In this document: piece after piece, positions 29,221-37,123 of the stretch
Numbering within the stretch: the first letter of the stretch is position 1
Layout of the letters: each line of letters begins with the position of its first letter
Assembly: GCF_002162035.1 (NCBI RefSeq)
Contig: NZ_CP021138.1
Coordinates: forward strand, 2,790,001-2,854,000
DNA length: 64,000 nucleotides
Source of the DNA: Sulfuriferula sp. AH1
GTDB lineage: Bacteria; Pseudomonadota; Gammaproteobacteria; Burkholderiales; Sulfuriferulaceae
Direction of reading: 5' to 3'
Notes under the pieces: generated by a model
Database searches by the model: none
The model's input: only the letters and a program-made list of their open reading frames with translations
What the model was told of the DNA's origin: nothing
Program-made: the position numbers and the translations under genes

Positions 29221-29742
29221 TCAAAGGTCGTACCGATACACCCCGCCACACTCTGACTGAAATGCAAAACTGTCCACCAGCGAAATATCATTTAGCAACG
29301 CATGCGCAACGCGTATCACCCCCGCATGGGTTACGACCACAACACGATCATGCTGTGCCATATCCTCCAGAAAAGCACCTACCCGCTGTGCCAGCTGTAG
29401 ATACGATTCGCCCTGTGGCGGCTGCAGATTCACAAAGTCATTTGCCCAGACGCTGATGGCTGGTTCGCCGATAGCATCCCAGGTCATGCCTTCCCACATA
29501 CCGAAGTCCATTTCGGCCAGACGAGGATCAATCTGCGCGTGCGACGCGAGGTGTTGCGCCAATACCTGACAGCGCTGCGCCGGGCTGGTGTAATACACCG
29601 CTTCGCCCATATCCGCCAGTTGCGCTTTGATCTGGCTAGCCTCGGCATCAAAACTGTCGGCCAGCGGTACGTTGATGCGCCCATAGCACACGCCCGCCAC
29701 GGCAACACGGGTATGCCGCACCAGTATCAGTTCGGTAGTCAT
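29221..29742 (-). CDS. cobC: Alpha-ribazole phosphatase / histidine phosphatase
   Basis: A 173-residue histidine phosphatase with the phosphate-binding LVRHTRVAVAGVCYGRINVPL near the N-terminus (RHT, the second half as in CobC), then YTSPAQRCQVLAQHL, LAEMDFGMWEGMTW and VVVVTHAGVIRVAHALL with the second catalytic His. The context with cobS (start overlap ATGA-type, 29739-29742) argues for removal of the 5'-phosphate of alpha-ribazole phosphate or adenosylcobalamin phosphate. The ORF extends upstream, but Met at 29742 fits the family start. Confidence 0.9.
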   Translation of the reverse strand: MTTELILVRHTRVAVAGVCYGRINVPLADSFDAEASQIKAQLADMGEAVYYTSPAQRCQVLAQHLASHAQIDPRLAEMDFGMWEGMTWDAIGEPAISVWANDFVNLQPPQGESYLQLAQRVGAFLEDMAQHDRVVVVTHAGVIRVAHALLNDISLVDSFAFQSECGGVYRYDL

Positions 29743-30488
29743 AGCAGGGCCACCACCCCCATATAAAACACGGTTTCGCTCAACTGTTGCGCCGCACCCA
29801 GCGCGTCGCCGGTGTAGCCGCCGAGCTTGCTGGAGAGGGTGCGCGCCAGCCACAGACGCAACAGTAGCAGTGGCGGTAACAGCCACACCATGCTGACGGG
29901 CAACCACAACAGCGGCAGCAATCCAATTAACAAAGCCAGCCCCAGCGCGGGCAGGCTCAAGCCCTGTGCCACCACCTGCACTTTGCCGCCGCTGCTGCGG
30001 GCGTAATCGTGGGTGTAGATGAAGCTCACGGCAAAGGCGCGGCTGAGGCCGTGACCGGCTATCAGTATTAACGGCACGGATGCCGACGGCGCACTCAGCA
30101 ACGCGGTGAATTTCAGCCCGAGCACCGCCAGCAACGCCAGCACGCCATAGGTGCCAACACGTGAATCCTTCATGATTTCCAGTCGGCGCTCCACGGTCAG
30201 ACCGCCGTAGACACCGTCGTAAAAATCGGCCAGCCCATCCTCATGAAACGCGCCAGTGAGCATCAAACCAAAAGCCAATGCCAAGAGTAACGCCAGTGCA
30301 GGCGGCCAGAATAATGTAGCCAGGCTATACACGCCCGCCAGCAGTGCGCCGACCAGCAAACCAATCAAGGGGAAATAGCGTACCGACTGGTTCAGCTGCG
30401 TGTCGACAAAGCCCACCCAGGCGGGAACGGGAATGCGCGTCAGAAAGGCCAGCGCAGTAAGGATGAGACGAAGCTGCTTAAATAACAT
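29739..30488 (-). CDS. cobS: Adenosylcobinamide-GDP ribazoletransferase (cobalamin synthase)
   Basis: A 249-residue integral membrane protein joining alpha-ribazole to adenosylcobinamide-GDP, the last assembly step. It begins with LILTALAFLTRIPVPAWVG and has the CobS signature FHEDGLADFYDGVYGGLTVERRLEIMKDSRVGTYGVLALL (conserved H-E-D-G-L-A-D-x2-D-x3-G and K-D-S-x-x-G-x-Y-G). About six further hydrophobic helices and a C-terminal GYTGDALGAAQQLSETVFYM follow. It overlaps cobC by four bases. Confidence 0.95.
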   Translation of the reverse strand: MLFKQLRLILTALAFLTRIPVPAWVGFVDTQLNQSVRYFPLIGLLVGALLAGVYSLATLFWPPALALLLALAFGLMLTGAFHEDGLADFYDGVYGGLTVERRLEIMKDSRVGTYGVLALLAVLGLKFTALLSAPSASVPLILIAGHGLSRAFAVSFIYTHDYARSSGGKVQVVAQGLSLPALGLALLIGLLPLLWLPVSMVWLLPPLLLLRLWLARTLSSKLGGYTGDALGAAQQLSETVFYMGVVALL

Positions 30489-30510
30489 GCCAGGTTAAAC
30501 TGCTTCGTGT

Positions 30511-30635
30511 CCACGAAAAACACAACGATGGTTCACACCACTCCGTATCCGGCCGATATTTGCCAACAGCTCATAGCAGTGCATCAAATAATCTATTCCC
30601 GAATTCATTTTTCGTGCCTTTCGTGTTTTTCGTGG
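30511..30635. repeat. Inverted repeat between cobT and cobS
   Basis: CCACGAAAAACAC at 30511-30523 and its exact reverse complement GTGTTTTTCGTGG at 30623-30635 are 99 bp apart in the 154 bp gap between cobT and cobS. TTTCGTG is repeated several times around the right arm (TTTTTCGTGCCTTTCGTGTT). This looks like a small dispersed intergenic repeat or MITE-like element. I see no ORF in it. Confidence 0.5.
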
Positions 30636-30642
30636 AAAAAAC

Positions 30643-31683
30643 CTAAGCTTGCAAGTGCTCACTCACGCCCGCCGACTCAAATGTGGCCATATCGTTCAGA
30701 AAGGCAACGGCAGCCACCAGCAACGGATACGCCAGCGCAGCGCCGGTGCCTTCGCCCAGACGCAAACCCAGATCCAGCAGTGGACGCGCTTGTAAATGAT
30801 TGAGCAGCTGGCGATGGCCATGCTCATCGGAACAATGGCTGAATACCGCATAATCGCGTAATGCCGGTTGCATCGCGCTGGCTGCCAGATAGGCTGCGCT
30901 GGCGATAAAGCCATCCACCAGCACGAGCATGCCGCGCTGGGCTGCGCCGAGCATGGCGCCTGCCATCATCGCGATTTCCAGCCCGCCATAACAGCGTAAG
31001 GTTTCCAGCGCATCAGCGGATTTGCCGTGCAAAGCGACCACATCAGTCAATATGCTTAATTTGCGCACCAGACCGGCATCGTCCAGCCCGGTACCGCGAC
31101 CGACGCAATCGGCCAGCGGCAGACCGGTATAGACATGCGTGAGCAGAGCCGCCGAGCTGGTATTGGCGATGCCCATCTCGCCCAGCCCGAGCACGTTGCA
31201 GCCCTCGTCGGCCAGACCTTGCGCCAGCGCCGTACCGTGAGCCATAGCCTGCTCGCACTGCGCTGCGCTCATCGCCGGCTGCTCGGTCATGTTCGCGCTG
31301 CCCAGTGCTACCTTGCGGTCGATCAAACCCGCCACACCGCCAAAATCGGCATTCACGCCGGCATCGACCACACGCAAATCCAGACCATGAGCACGGCAGA
31401 ACACATTGATCGCCGCGCCGCCACGCAAAAAATTAAGCACCATCTGTTCGGTGACTGCCTGAGGGTAAGCGCTCACCCCCGCATTGGCGATGCCATGATC
31501 GGCAGCGAATACCAGCATGGCCGGCTTGTGCAATTGCGGTGTGAGCGTGGCCTGCACCAGGCCGACTTGCAGCGCAAGCGCTTCCAGTTGTCCGAGTGCG
31601 CCCAGCGGTTTGGTCTTCTGGTCGATCTTGCTGCGCAGCGCTGCTGCCAGCCCGCGATCCAGAGAAGGAATAAAATTCGACAT
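30643..31683 (-). CDS. cobT: Nicotinate-nucleotide-dimethylbenzimidazole phosphoribosyltransferase
   Basis: A 346-residue enzyme activating DMB to alpha-ribazole 5'-phosphate. Conserved blocks are [60 protein letters not shown] and [17 protein letters not shown]. The catalytic Glu region near the C-terminus is [17 protein letters not shown]. The ATG at 31683 is used, with a tandem ATG three bases upstream. It starts 64 bp from the divergent btuM copy 2, so a shared promoter region is likely. Confidence 0.95.
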   Translation of the reverse strand: MSNFIPSLDRGLAAALRSKIDQKTKPLGALGQLEALALQVGLVQATLTPQLHKPAMLVFAADHGIANAGVSAYPQAVTEQMVLNFLRGGAAINVFCRAHGLDLRVVDAGVNADFGGVAGLIDRKVALGSANMTEQPAMSAAQCEQAMAHGTALAQGLADEGCNVLGLGEMGIANTSSAALLTHVYTGLPLADCVGRGTGLDDAGLVRKLSILTDVVALHGKSADALETLRCYGGLEIAMMAGAMLGAAQRGMLVLVDGFIASAAYLAASAMQPALRDYAVFSHCSDEHGHRQLLNHLQARPLLDLGLRLGEGTGAALAYPLLVAAVAFLNDMATFESAGVSEHLQA

Positions 31684-31747
31684 CATCGTCACGCAAAACT
31701 CATATTGTCGCATAATACGGGTTCACAGAATTCTTGAGGAATACCCC

Positions 31748-32302
31748 ATGCCTAATCTATCGACCTCGCAACGCCTGAGCGTACTGCTCGCCCTGGTGGC
31801 CATGATCGCTTCGACGCGCATGAGCCATTTCGGCAGCGCCAATCTGCTCCCTGACGCTAGTCTGGCGATGTTCCTGCTCGGAGGCCTCATGCTCGGCGGC
31901 GTATCCGGCTTTATCGTACTGATGCTTGCTACATTCGGGCTGGATATCTACATGGCACAATCCTCCGCCGAAGCAGCCTGGTGCTTCAGCCCCGCTTACA
32001 CCGGGCTCATCCCCACCTACGCCGTGCTCTGGCTCACCGGCATGGGACTGGCGCAGAAGCAACGCTTTGTCCGGCCGCTGCTTGCGCTCGCGGCCAGCAG
32101 CGCTGCAGTCGGCGTGGCTTTCATCGTGTCCAACGGCTTCTTCCTTGCGCTCAGCGGCACCGCTGCCCCGCTTAGCCTCGGCGAATTTGTGCTGGCCGTG
32201 GCGCCTTACTTCCCTGCCTATCTGGCGTCGGCCATGCTCTATCTGACCCCGGCACTGATAGCGGCGGCGCTGTGGCAGAAATCGCGGGCCATCGCAGAAT
32301 AA
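31748..32302 (+). CDS. btuM: BtuM-type cobalamin transporter, copy 2
   Basis: A 184-residue membrane protein clearly related to the product of 19454-20014: the same LPDASLAMFLLGGL block near residue 34 and AAWCFSPAYTGLIPTYAVLW with a single Cys at residue 79, the position of the cobalt-ligating Cys in BtuM. The start is set at ATG 31748, where TTGAGGA lies eight bases upstream; the ORF otherwise extends through the divergent cobT. Keeping two paralogues in one cobalamin locus suggests either different corrinoid specificities or redundancy. Confidence 0.78.
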   Translation: MPNLSTSQRLSVLLALVAMIASTRMSHFGSANLLPDASLAMFLLGGLMLGGVSGFIVLMLATFGLDIYMAQSSAEAAWCFSPAYTGLIPTYAVLWLTGMGLAQKQRFVRPLLALAASSAAVGVAFIVSNGFFLALSGTAAPLSLGEFVLAVAPYFPAYLASAMLYLTPALIAAALWQKSRAIAE

Positions 32303-32436
32303 CGCAGATTTTACGAGCGATAACTAGCATCGGCCAAAATGGAATGCAATAGGATATATATTCGACAGAAAAGGTGTCAATTACTTATACAATACAAGCC
32401 ATTAACTCATTAATCATAGCGCCGGGAGCTCACATT

Positions 32437-33227
32437 ATGAATACCATCAGACGGCTGTCATCCGGGTATCTGCATCTGTGTCTCATGCTGTGTTTGTTGA
32501 CCGCCGTATCGCCCAGTATTGCTGCCGCCCCGCTTCCCGGGGCGAAACAACAAAATGTAACCCTGGCTAACGGCACCGAGATTCCGGTCACGATGTTTCC
32601 GGGCCGCAGCAACGCCATCCTGCTCTGGCTGCCTTCTGAAAACGGCCTGGTTCCGGCCGAATTCAATGCCGCGAGTGAAATCGCCAAATCCGGTGTCGAA
32701 GTGTGGCTGGCAGATTTGCATGCCGCCTATTTCCTGCCAATAGTCCCAGCAGCCTGCAGCAGATACCGGTGGACAATGTTGCCCGGCTCATTGCTGCCAG
32801 CGCCCGCCGCAGCGGCAAGAAGATTTATCTGGTCAGCGAAGGTAATGGCGCCGCACTGGCACTGACAGCCGCGGCTGCATTGCACGATGACCGGCGCGAC
32901 TTGCGCGGCGCGATCCTGCTATCGCCCAACCTCTATGTCGCTACCCCCGAGCCGGGTGAAGATGCACGGTATCTGCCGGTAACCACGGCCACTCACCTCC
33001 CGCTTGCCATCCTGCAGCCCGAACTCTCGCCCTGGCGCTGGCACCTCGATCAGCTCCAGACCCTGCTCAGCCGGGGCGGCGCAAGCGTCGCGATCAAACT
33101 GTTACCCAAGGTGCGCGACCGTTTTTATTTCCGCGACGATGCCTTGCCGGCGGAACAGGCACTCGCGCCATCCCTGCCGCAATTAATAATAAATGCCTAT
33201 AAACAACTCGGAGGAAAGCAACCTTGA
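32437..33227 (+). pseudogene. Secreted alpha/beta-hydrolase-like protein with a single-base frameshift
   Basis: It starts at ATG 32437 behind GGGAG with a signal peptide (LCLMLCLLTAVSPSIAAAP). The first frame runs to about 32738 (GVEVWLADLHAAYFLP). The continuation (NSPSSLQQIPVDNVARLIAA, then KKIYLVSEGNGAALALTAAA and RGAILLSPNLYVA) is one frame over, to 33227. One base inserted near 32736-32739 gives a 263-residue protein. G-x-G-x-A in VSEGNGAALAL has the position of a nucleophile elbow, but Ser is replaced by Asn, so catalysis is uncertain. The 3' end overlaps the TTG start of the next gene. It may be a real pseudogene or an undercalled base. Confidence 0.65.
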
Positions 33228-33736
33228 AGAATATCTGTCTATCAATCCTGCTCAGCCTGGCCCTGGCCACGAGCGTCGCCCAAGCGCGCGAACTCAAGCC
33301 TTATCAGGGCGGCGCTACCCCGCCGCTCGCGCTCAAGGATCTCGCCGGCAACACGCACAAGCTCGAGGACTACCGCGGGCGCGTGGTACTGGTTAATTTC
33401 TGGGCCAGCTGGTGCCCGCCCTGCCGCGCCGAGATGCCGTCGATGCAGCGCCTGAAGGAGAAGCTAGCCGGCAAGCCCTTCACCATCCTCGCCGTCGACA
33501 TGGGTGAAACGCCCGATGTCGTCAGCGCCTATATCAAAACCGTCCATACCGACTTTACCGTGCTGCTCGACAGCGACGGCCATGCGCTCAAAAGCTGGAA
33601 AGTGTTCGCCTTCCCTACCAGCTACGTGATCGACGGCACCGGCAGGATACGCTATGCGCTGTTCGGCTCAACCGAATGGGATGAAGCGGAGACGCTGCAA
33701 AAGATCAACGACCTGCTGCCCTCCGCCACACCCTGA
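33224..33736 (+). CDS. TlpA/ResA-like periplasmic thioredoxin
   Basis: A 170-residue protein with a signal peptide (MKNICLSILLSLALATSVAQA) and a thioredoxin domain of the TlpA type: LKDLAGNTHKLEDYRGRVVLVNFWASWCPPCRAEMPSM. The active site is W-C-P-P-C, followed by FTILAVDMGE and the cis-Pro region FAFPTSYVIDGTGRI. It would reduce periplasmic disulfides, often for c-type cytochrome maturation. The start is TTG at 33224 with GGAGG nine bases upstream, overlapping the preceding gene. The stop overlaps the next ATG (TGATG). Confidence 0.9.
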   Translation: MKNICLSILLSLALATSVAQARELKPYQGGATPPLALKDLAGNTHKLEDYRGRVVLVNFWASWCPPCRAEMPSMQRLKEKLAGKPFTILAVDMGETPDVVSAYIKTVHTDFTVLLDSDGHALKSWKVFAFPTSYVIDGTGRIRYALFGSTEWDEAETLQKINDLLPSATP

Positions 33737-34884
33737 TGAATGCACCCGCTCCTGCTGCTGAAATCAGCATAGTCGCTATCATCGCCGACCTTCCTGCGGC
33801 CCAGTGGGACGCGCTGACCGGCGGCAACCCGTTTCTGTGCCACGCATTCCTGGCGGCATTGCAGGAATCGGGCTGCGCGACCCAGCGCACGGGATGGCAG
33901 GCGCAATTTATCACGCTGTGGCAGGACGACCAACTGATCGGTGCGCTGCCGCTTTATCTCAAGCGCCACTCCTACGGCGAATATGTGTTCGATTGGGCCT
34001 GGGCGGAAGCGTACGAACGCCAGGGACTGGACTATTATCCCAAGCTGCTGTGCGCCGTGCCCTTCAGCCCGATTACCGGTCTGCGTGCACTTGGCGCGAC
34101 AGCGGGGGTCCGTGCCACGCTGATTCAGGCCGCCCTGCAGATGGCGCAACAACTGGAGGTATCCTCTCTGCACTGCCTGTTCCCCGACGAGATGCAAGTC
34201 CGGGAATTTCAGCAGGCGGGCATGATGTTGCGCCAGGGTGTGCAGTTCCACTGGCAGAATCCGGGCTATGCCGATTTCGACGCCTATCTGGCGGCAATGA
34301 ACAACGACAAGCGCAAGAAGATCAAGCAGGAACGCCGCCGCGTGCGCGATGCCGGCATCAGCTTTACCCATCACACCGGTCAGAACATTACGTCTGCGCA
34401 CTGGGCGTTTTTCGTGCGCTGCTACGACAGCACTTATATCCAGCACCGCTCGACGCCGTATCTGAATCTGGATTTCTTCCAGCGCATCGGCATCACCATG
34501 CCGGACAATGTGCTGCTGATCATCGCCTGGCGCGACGGCCAGCCTATCGCCAGCGCGCTCAATATCTACACGCCGGACACTCTGTATGGCCGCTACTGGG
34601 GCGCGCTGGAATACCATCCCGGCCTGCATTTCGAGACCTGTTACTATCAGACGATAGAATTCTGCATCGCCGAAAAAATCGCGGTATTTGAAGGCGGCGC
34701 GCAAGGTGAACACAAGATTGCCCGCGGCTTTCTACCAGTCACCACCTGGTCAGCACATTGGCTGGCACACCCCCGATTCAGTCGCGCGGTGGAAGATTTT
34801 CTGGCGCGGGAAACCGAAGGCATGTCTCGTTACACCGATGAGCTCAATGAGCACAATCCGTTCAAGCAGCTGCCGTCAGACTGA
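33736..34884 (+). CDS. FemAB-like / GNAT-superfamily protein (PF04339 type)
   Basis: A 382-residue cytosolic protein of the family annotated as peptidoglycan biosynthesis/recognition or GNAT acyltransferase. Family blocks are WDALTGGNPFLCHAFLAALQESGCATQRTGWQ, GALPLYLKRHSYGEYVFDWAWAEAYER, YPKLLCAVPFSPITGLR and FHWQNPGYADFDAYLAAMNNDKRKKIKQERRRV. Towards the end are GRYWGALEYHPGLHFETCYYQ and FEGGAQGEHKIARGFLP. The substrate is unknown. It is translationally coupled to the thioredoxin gene (TGATG), and its 3' end overlaps the convergent methyltransferase gene by nine bases. Confidence 0.85.
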   Translation: MNAPAPAAEISIVAIIADLPAAQWDALTGGNPFLCHAFLAALQESGCATQRTGWQAQFITLWQDDQLIGALPLYLKRHSYGEYVFDWAWAEAYERQGLDYYPKLLCAVPFSPITGLRALGATAGVRATLIQAALQMAQQLEVSSLHCLFPDEMQVREFQQAGMMLRQGVQFHWQNPGYADFDAYLAAMNNDKRKKIKQERRRVRDAGISFTHHTGQNITSAHWAFFVRCYDSTYIQHRSTPYLNLDFFQRIGITMPDNVLLIIAWRDGQPIASALNIYTPDTLYGRYWGALEYHPGLHFETCYYQTIEFCIAEKIAVFEGGAQGEHKIARGFLPVTTWSAHWLAHPRFSRAVEDFLARETEGMSRYTDELNEHNPFKQLPSD

Positions 34885-35469
34885 TTTGCGCCATGCCAGC
34901 AGCCGGTTGTTGGACGGCATCGCGATATCCTGCACCAGACTCAACCCTTGCGCCGCCGCCAGCTCGCACACAGCTTCAAAATCGCGGATGCCGATGTGCA
35001 AGTCACGCGCTTTCAGCCAAGCGTCAAAATCGGCATTGCTCGCCGATGTATAAGCACCGCCATAATTGAACGGCCCATACAGGCAGAGCACGCCGCCCGG
35101 CTGCAACACCCGGCCGATACCGGCGAACATGCGCTGCACCGCCGGCCACGACACGATATGCACGGTATTGGCGTTAAACACGGCATCTACGGCAATCACC
35201 GGCCACACGGCGTCATTCACGTCCAGCGCCAGCGGCGGCAGCACATTAGGCAATCGCGCCTCGGCCAGCCATACCCGGATACCCGCGTGATTGGCCGGCA
35301 GATCGCTGGTCTGCCAGCTCAGATGCGGCAACGCCCTGCCAAAATACACTGCGTGCTGGCCAGTGCCGCTGGCGATTTCCAGCACGTGGCGGCGCTCGGC
35401 AAACAGCATTTGCAACTGCTCGAGTATAGGCGCCTGATTGCGCTCGCAGGATTCGGAGTAAGGTTTCAT
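34876..35469 (-). CDS. DUF938-type SAM-dependent methyltransferase
   Basis: A 197-residue protein starting MKPYSESCERNQAPILEQLQ, the characteristic DUF938 N-terminus. It is followed by the SAM-binding motif HVLEIASGTGQHAVYFGRALPHLSWQTSDL and VDAVFNANTVHIVSW, then GGVLCLYGPFNYGGAYTSASNADFDAWLKARD. The substrate is not known. The start codon shares a base with the stop of the gene upstream (35469), so the two minus-strand genes are coupled. Confidence 0.9.
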   Translation of the reverse strand: MKPYSESCERNQAPILEQLQMLFAERRHVLEIASGTGQHAVYFGRALPHLSWQTSDLPANHAGIRVWLAEARLPNVLPPLALDVNDAVWPVIAVDAVFNANTVHIVSWPAVQRMFAGIGRVLQPGGVLCLYGPFNYGGAYTSASNADFDAWLKARDLHIGIRDFEAVCELAAAQGLSLVQDIAMPSNNRLLAWRKSV

Positions 35470-36239
35470 TATTTCCAGTTTATCTCGTAAGCGGTTTTGG
35501 CGCCGATCACGCAGGCTGCCAGGCTTTTCGGCATAACCGCCCGCCTAGGTGCGACCGCAATGCGCCCGGCCATGATCTCCGCCAGTTTCTGCGGGTAACG
35601 GATGCCGTTTTCAGGCTCGGCAAAACCGTCAGGATATACCGGCTGCAGATTGCCATCGTATTTATCCGTAGCACCGAGGGTATGCAGCAGCTCATGGGCA
35701 ATCACCACATTGTTCTGCCCATCCTGAGCGGGCCGCGCATAGGCATGGATCACGCCGAGCAGACCTTTCTGCATTCCCAGCGAATGTTCCAGCGGTATGC
35801 CGTCCTCGCCCTGATGGTAGACCACAAACAGTTTTATCCGCCCCAGACTGTGCCAGAACGAAGTGTTATGAAACACGTAATAACGCAGTCGCAAGCTCCA
35901 CCACAGCGTATCCAGCATGCTGCCATTCACCGGCTGCGGCGGTGGTGCGCTCGCCACCACGTTGCCCAGCGTCATCTGCGGCAGTGGCAGCGGCTTGAGC
36001 CGATAACGCTCACTCTGGCTGCGCATGAATTCGGGAATCGCCCGGAACCGGTCCGCACTCAATCCCGCGATATATTCCGCAACCGCTTCCGTACCATCGC
36101 CGTTGACCGGATATATCACCACTTGCAGCGGCTGCTGCCACTGCGCCACCGACCACCGCTCCCAGAAAGTAACGGCCGTTATGGTGCCCAGCAGTGACAA
36201 CAGGATTAATATGCGCAAACGGCGGAATGACAAGATCAT
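35469..36239 (-). CDS. Membrane-anchored putative zinc metalloprotease (HExxH), unknown family
   Basis: A 256-residue protein with one N-terminal membrane anchor (RILILLSLLGTITAVTFWERW) and an extracytoplasmic domain. NVVIAHELLHTLGATDKYD holds an H-E-x-x-H zinc motif followed by a downstream Asp, as in metzincin-like peptidases. No specific family is recognised. It is coupled to the methyltransferase gene at 35469. Metal-dependent proteolysis is inferred from the motif only. The 164 bp between it and the cytochrome gene holds only a hairpin. Confidence 0.65.
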   Translation of the reverse strand: MILSFRRLRILILLSLLGTITAVTFWERWSVAQWQQPLQVVIYPVNGDGTEAVAEYIAGLSADRFRAIPEFMRSQSERYRLKPLPLPQMTLGNVVASAPPPQPVNGSMLDTLWWSLRLRYYVFHNTSFWHSLGRIKLFVVYHQGEDGIPLEHSLGMQKGLLGVIHAYARPAQDGQNNVVIAHELLHTLGATDKYDGNLQPVYPDGFAEPENGIRYPQKLAEIMAGRIAVAPRRAVMPKSLAACVIGAKTAYEINWK

Positions 36240-36360
36240 CTTTCAAAATCAGGGGAAGGCAGGCTGGCTCATATTAGATCAGCGCAGCACGATTGACCAG
36301 CCTTGGCGTAACACAACTGCGGATAGCAGATGCGGTGACTCGCGTACACCGCCATGGAAA

Positions 36361-36381
36361 CGGGCGCCTTGCAGACGCCCG
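36361..36381 (-). terminator. Hairpin after the diheme cytochrome gene
   Basis: Minus-strand stem CGGGCG / CGCCCG with a nine-base loop, followed by TTTCC, 23 bp past the cytochrome stop codon. It has the form of a weak intrinsic terminator. Confidence 0.4.
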
Positions 36382-36403
36382 CTTGCAGCAGATACCGCAG
36401 CAT

Positions 36404-37048
36404 TTACTGCGAAATTGTCGACACATACGCCGCAACAGCCTTGATTTCATCCGGCGTGAGGTCATGAGTAATCACCTTCATCACTGCACCGGCAGGGCGC
36501 ATTTCAGTGTCCTTGAACACCCGCAGCTGCTTGGCGACATAGTCTGCATGCTGTCCTGCGATACGCGGGAATATGCCATTGCCCTGACCGCGGGCACCGT
36601 GGCAAGTCTCACATGCCGGAATATTCTGGCTGGTCAGCCCCTTCATGAAGATCGCTCTGCCGTCCGCTTCCAGTCGGGGATAGACGGACTGATCGGCAGC
36701 TGGCTTCTGTTGCGCGAAATACGCGGCCAGCTGCTGGATTTGCGTATCGGTCAGATGCCGGGAAATGCCCCACATGTATTCCGAGCCTGCCGGATCGGAG
36801 CGCCCATGGCTTCTGAACTCGGTCAATTGCGCAATCAGGTAGGTTTCCTGCTGCCCTGCCAGCCTGGGGAAAGTAGGGTTAGTGGAATTACCATCAGCGC
36901 CGTGGCAGATCGAGCATACCTGCTGCGCCAATGCCTTGCCCGGGACAGCGGGATCGGCCAGATTGCGGGAACTCTGCGTCTGCGTCGTCGTGCAACCCGC
37001 TGCGATTGTGGTCAGCGCCAGGATGAAACCGATCGTGACTTTATGCAT
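36404..37048 (-). CDS. Diheme cytochrome c (c4-like), lipoprotein
   Basis: A 214-residue protein starting at MHKVTIGFIL, with a lipoprotein signal (TTIAAGC, Cys19) and two cytochrome c domains. Haem motifs are CSICH (45-49) and CETCH (146-150), each followed by the c4-type FPRLAGQ / FPRIAGQ and later Met ligand regions (YMWGIS, MRPAGAVM). The c4 fold passes electrons between periplasmic or outer-membrane donors and terminal oxidases. It is encoded 75 bp behind a cytochrome-porin fusion, reminiscent of the Cyc2/Cyc1 pairing of iron oxidisers; see the neighbouring entry. Confidence 0.9.
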   Translation of the reverse strand: MHKVTIGFILALTTIAAGCTTTQTQSSRNLADPAVPGKALAQQVCSICHGADGNSTNPTFPRLAGQQETYLIAQLTEFRSHGRSDPAGSEYMWGISRHLTDTQIQQLAAYFAQQKPAADQSVYPRLEADGRAIFMKGLTSQNIPACETCHGARGQGNGIFPRIAGQHADYVAKQLRVFKDTEMRPAGAVMKVITHDLTPDEIKAVAAYVSTISQ

Positions 37049-37123
37049 GATGCTATCTCCCATTTTCTGTTATTCATGTCAGGCCTGCGCCCTGCGACTT
37101 CAGCATTAATCAGCAGAAAGCGC

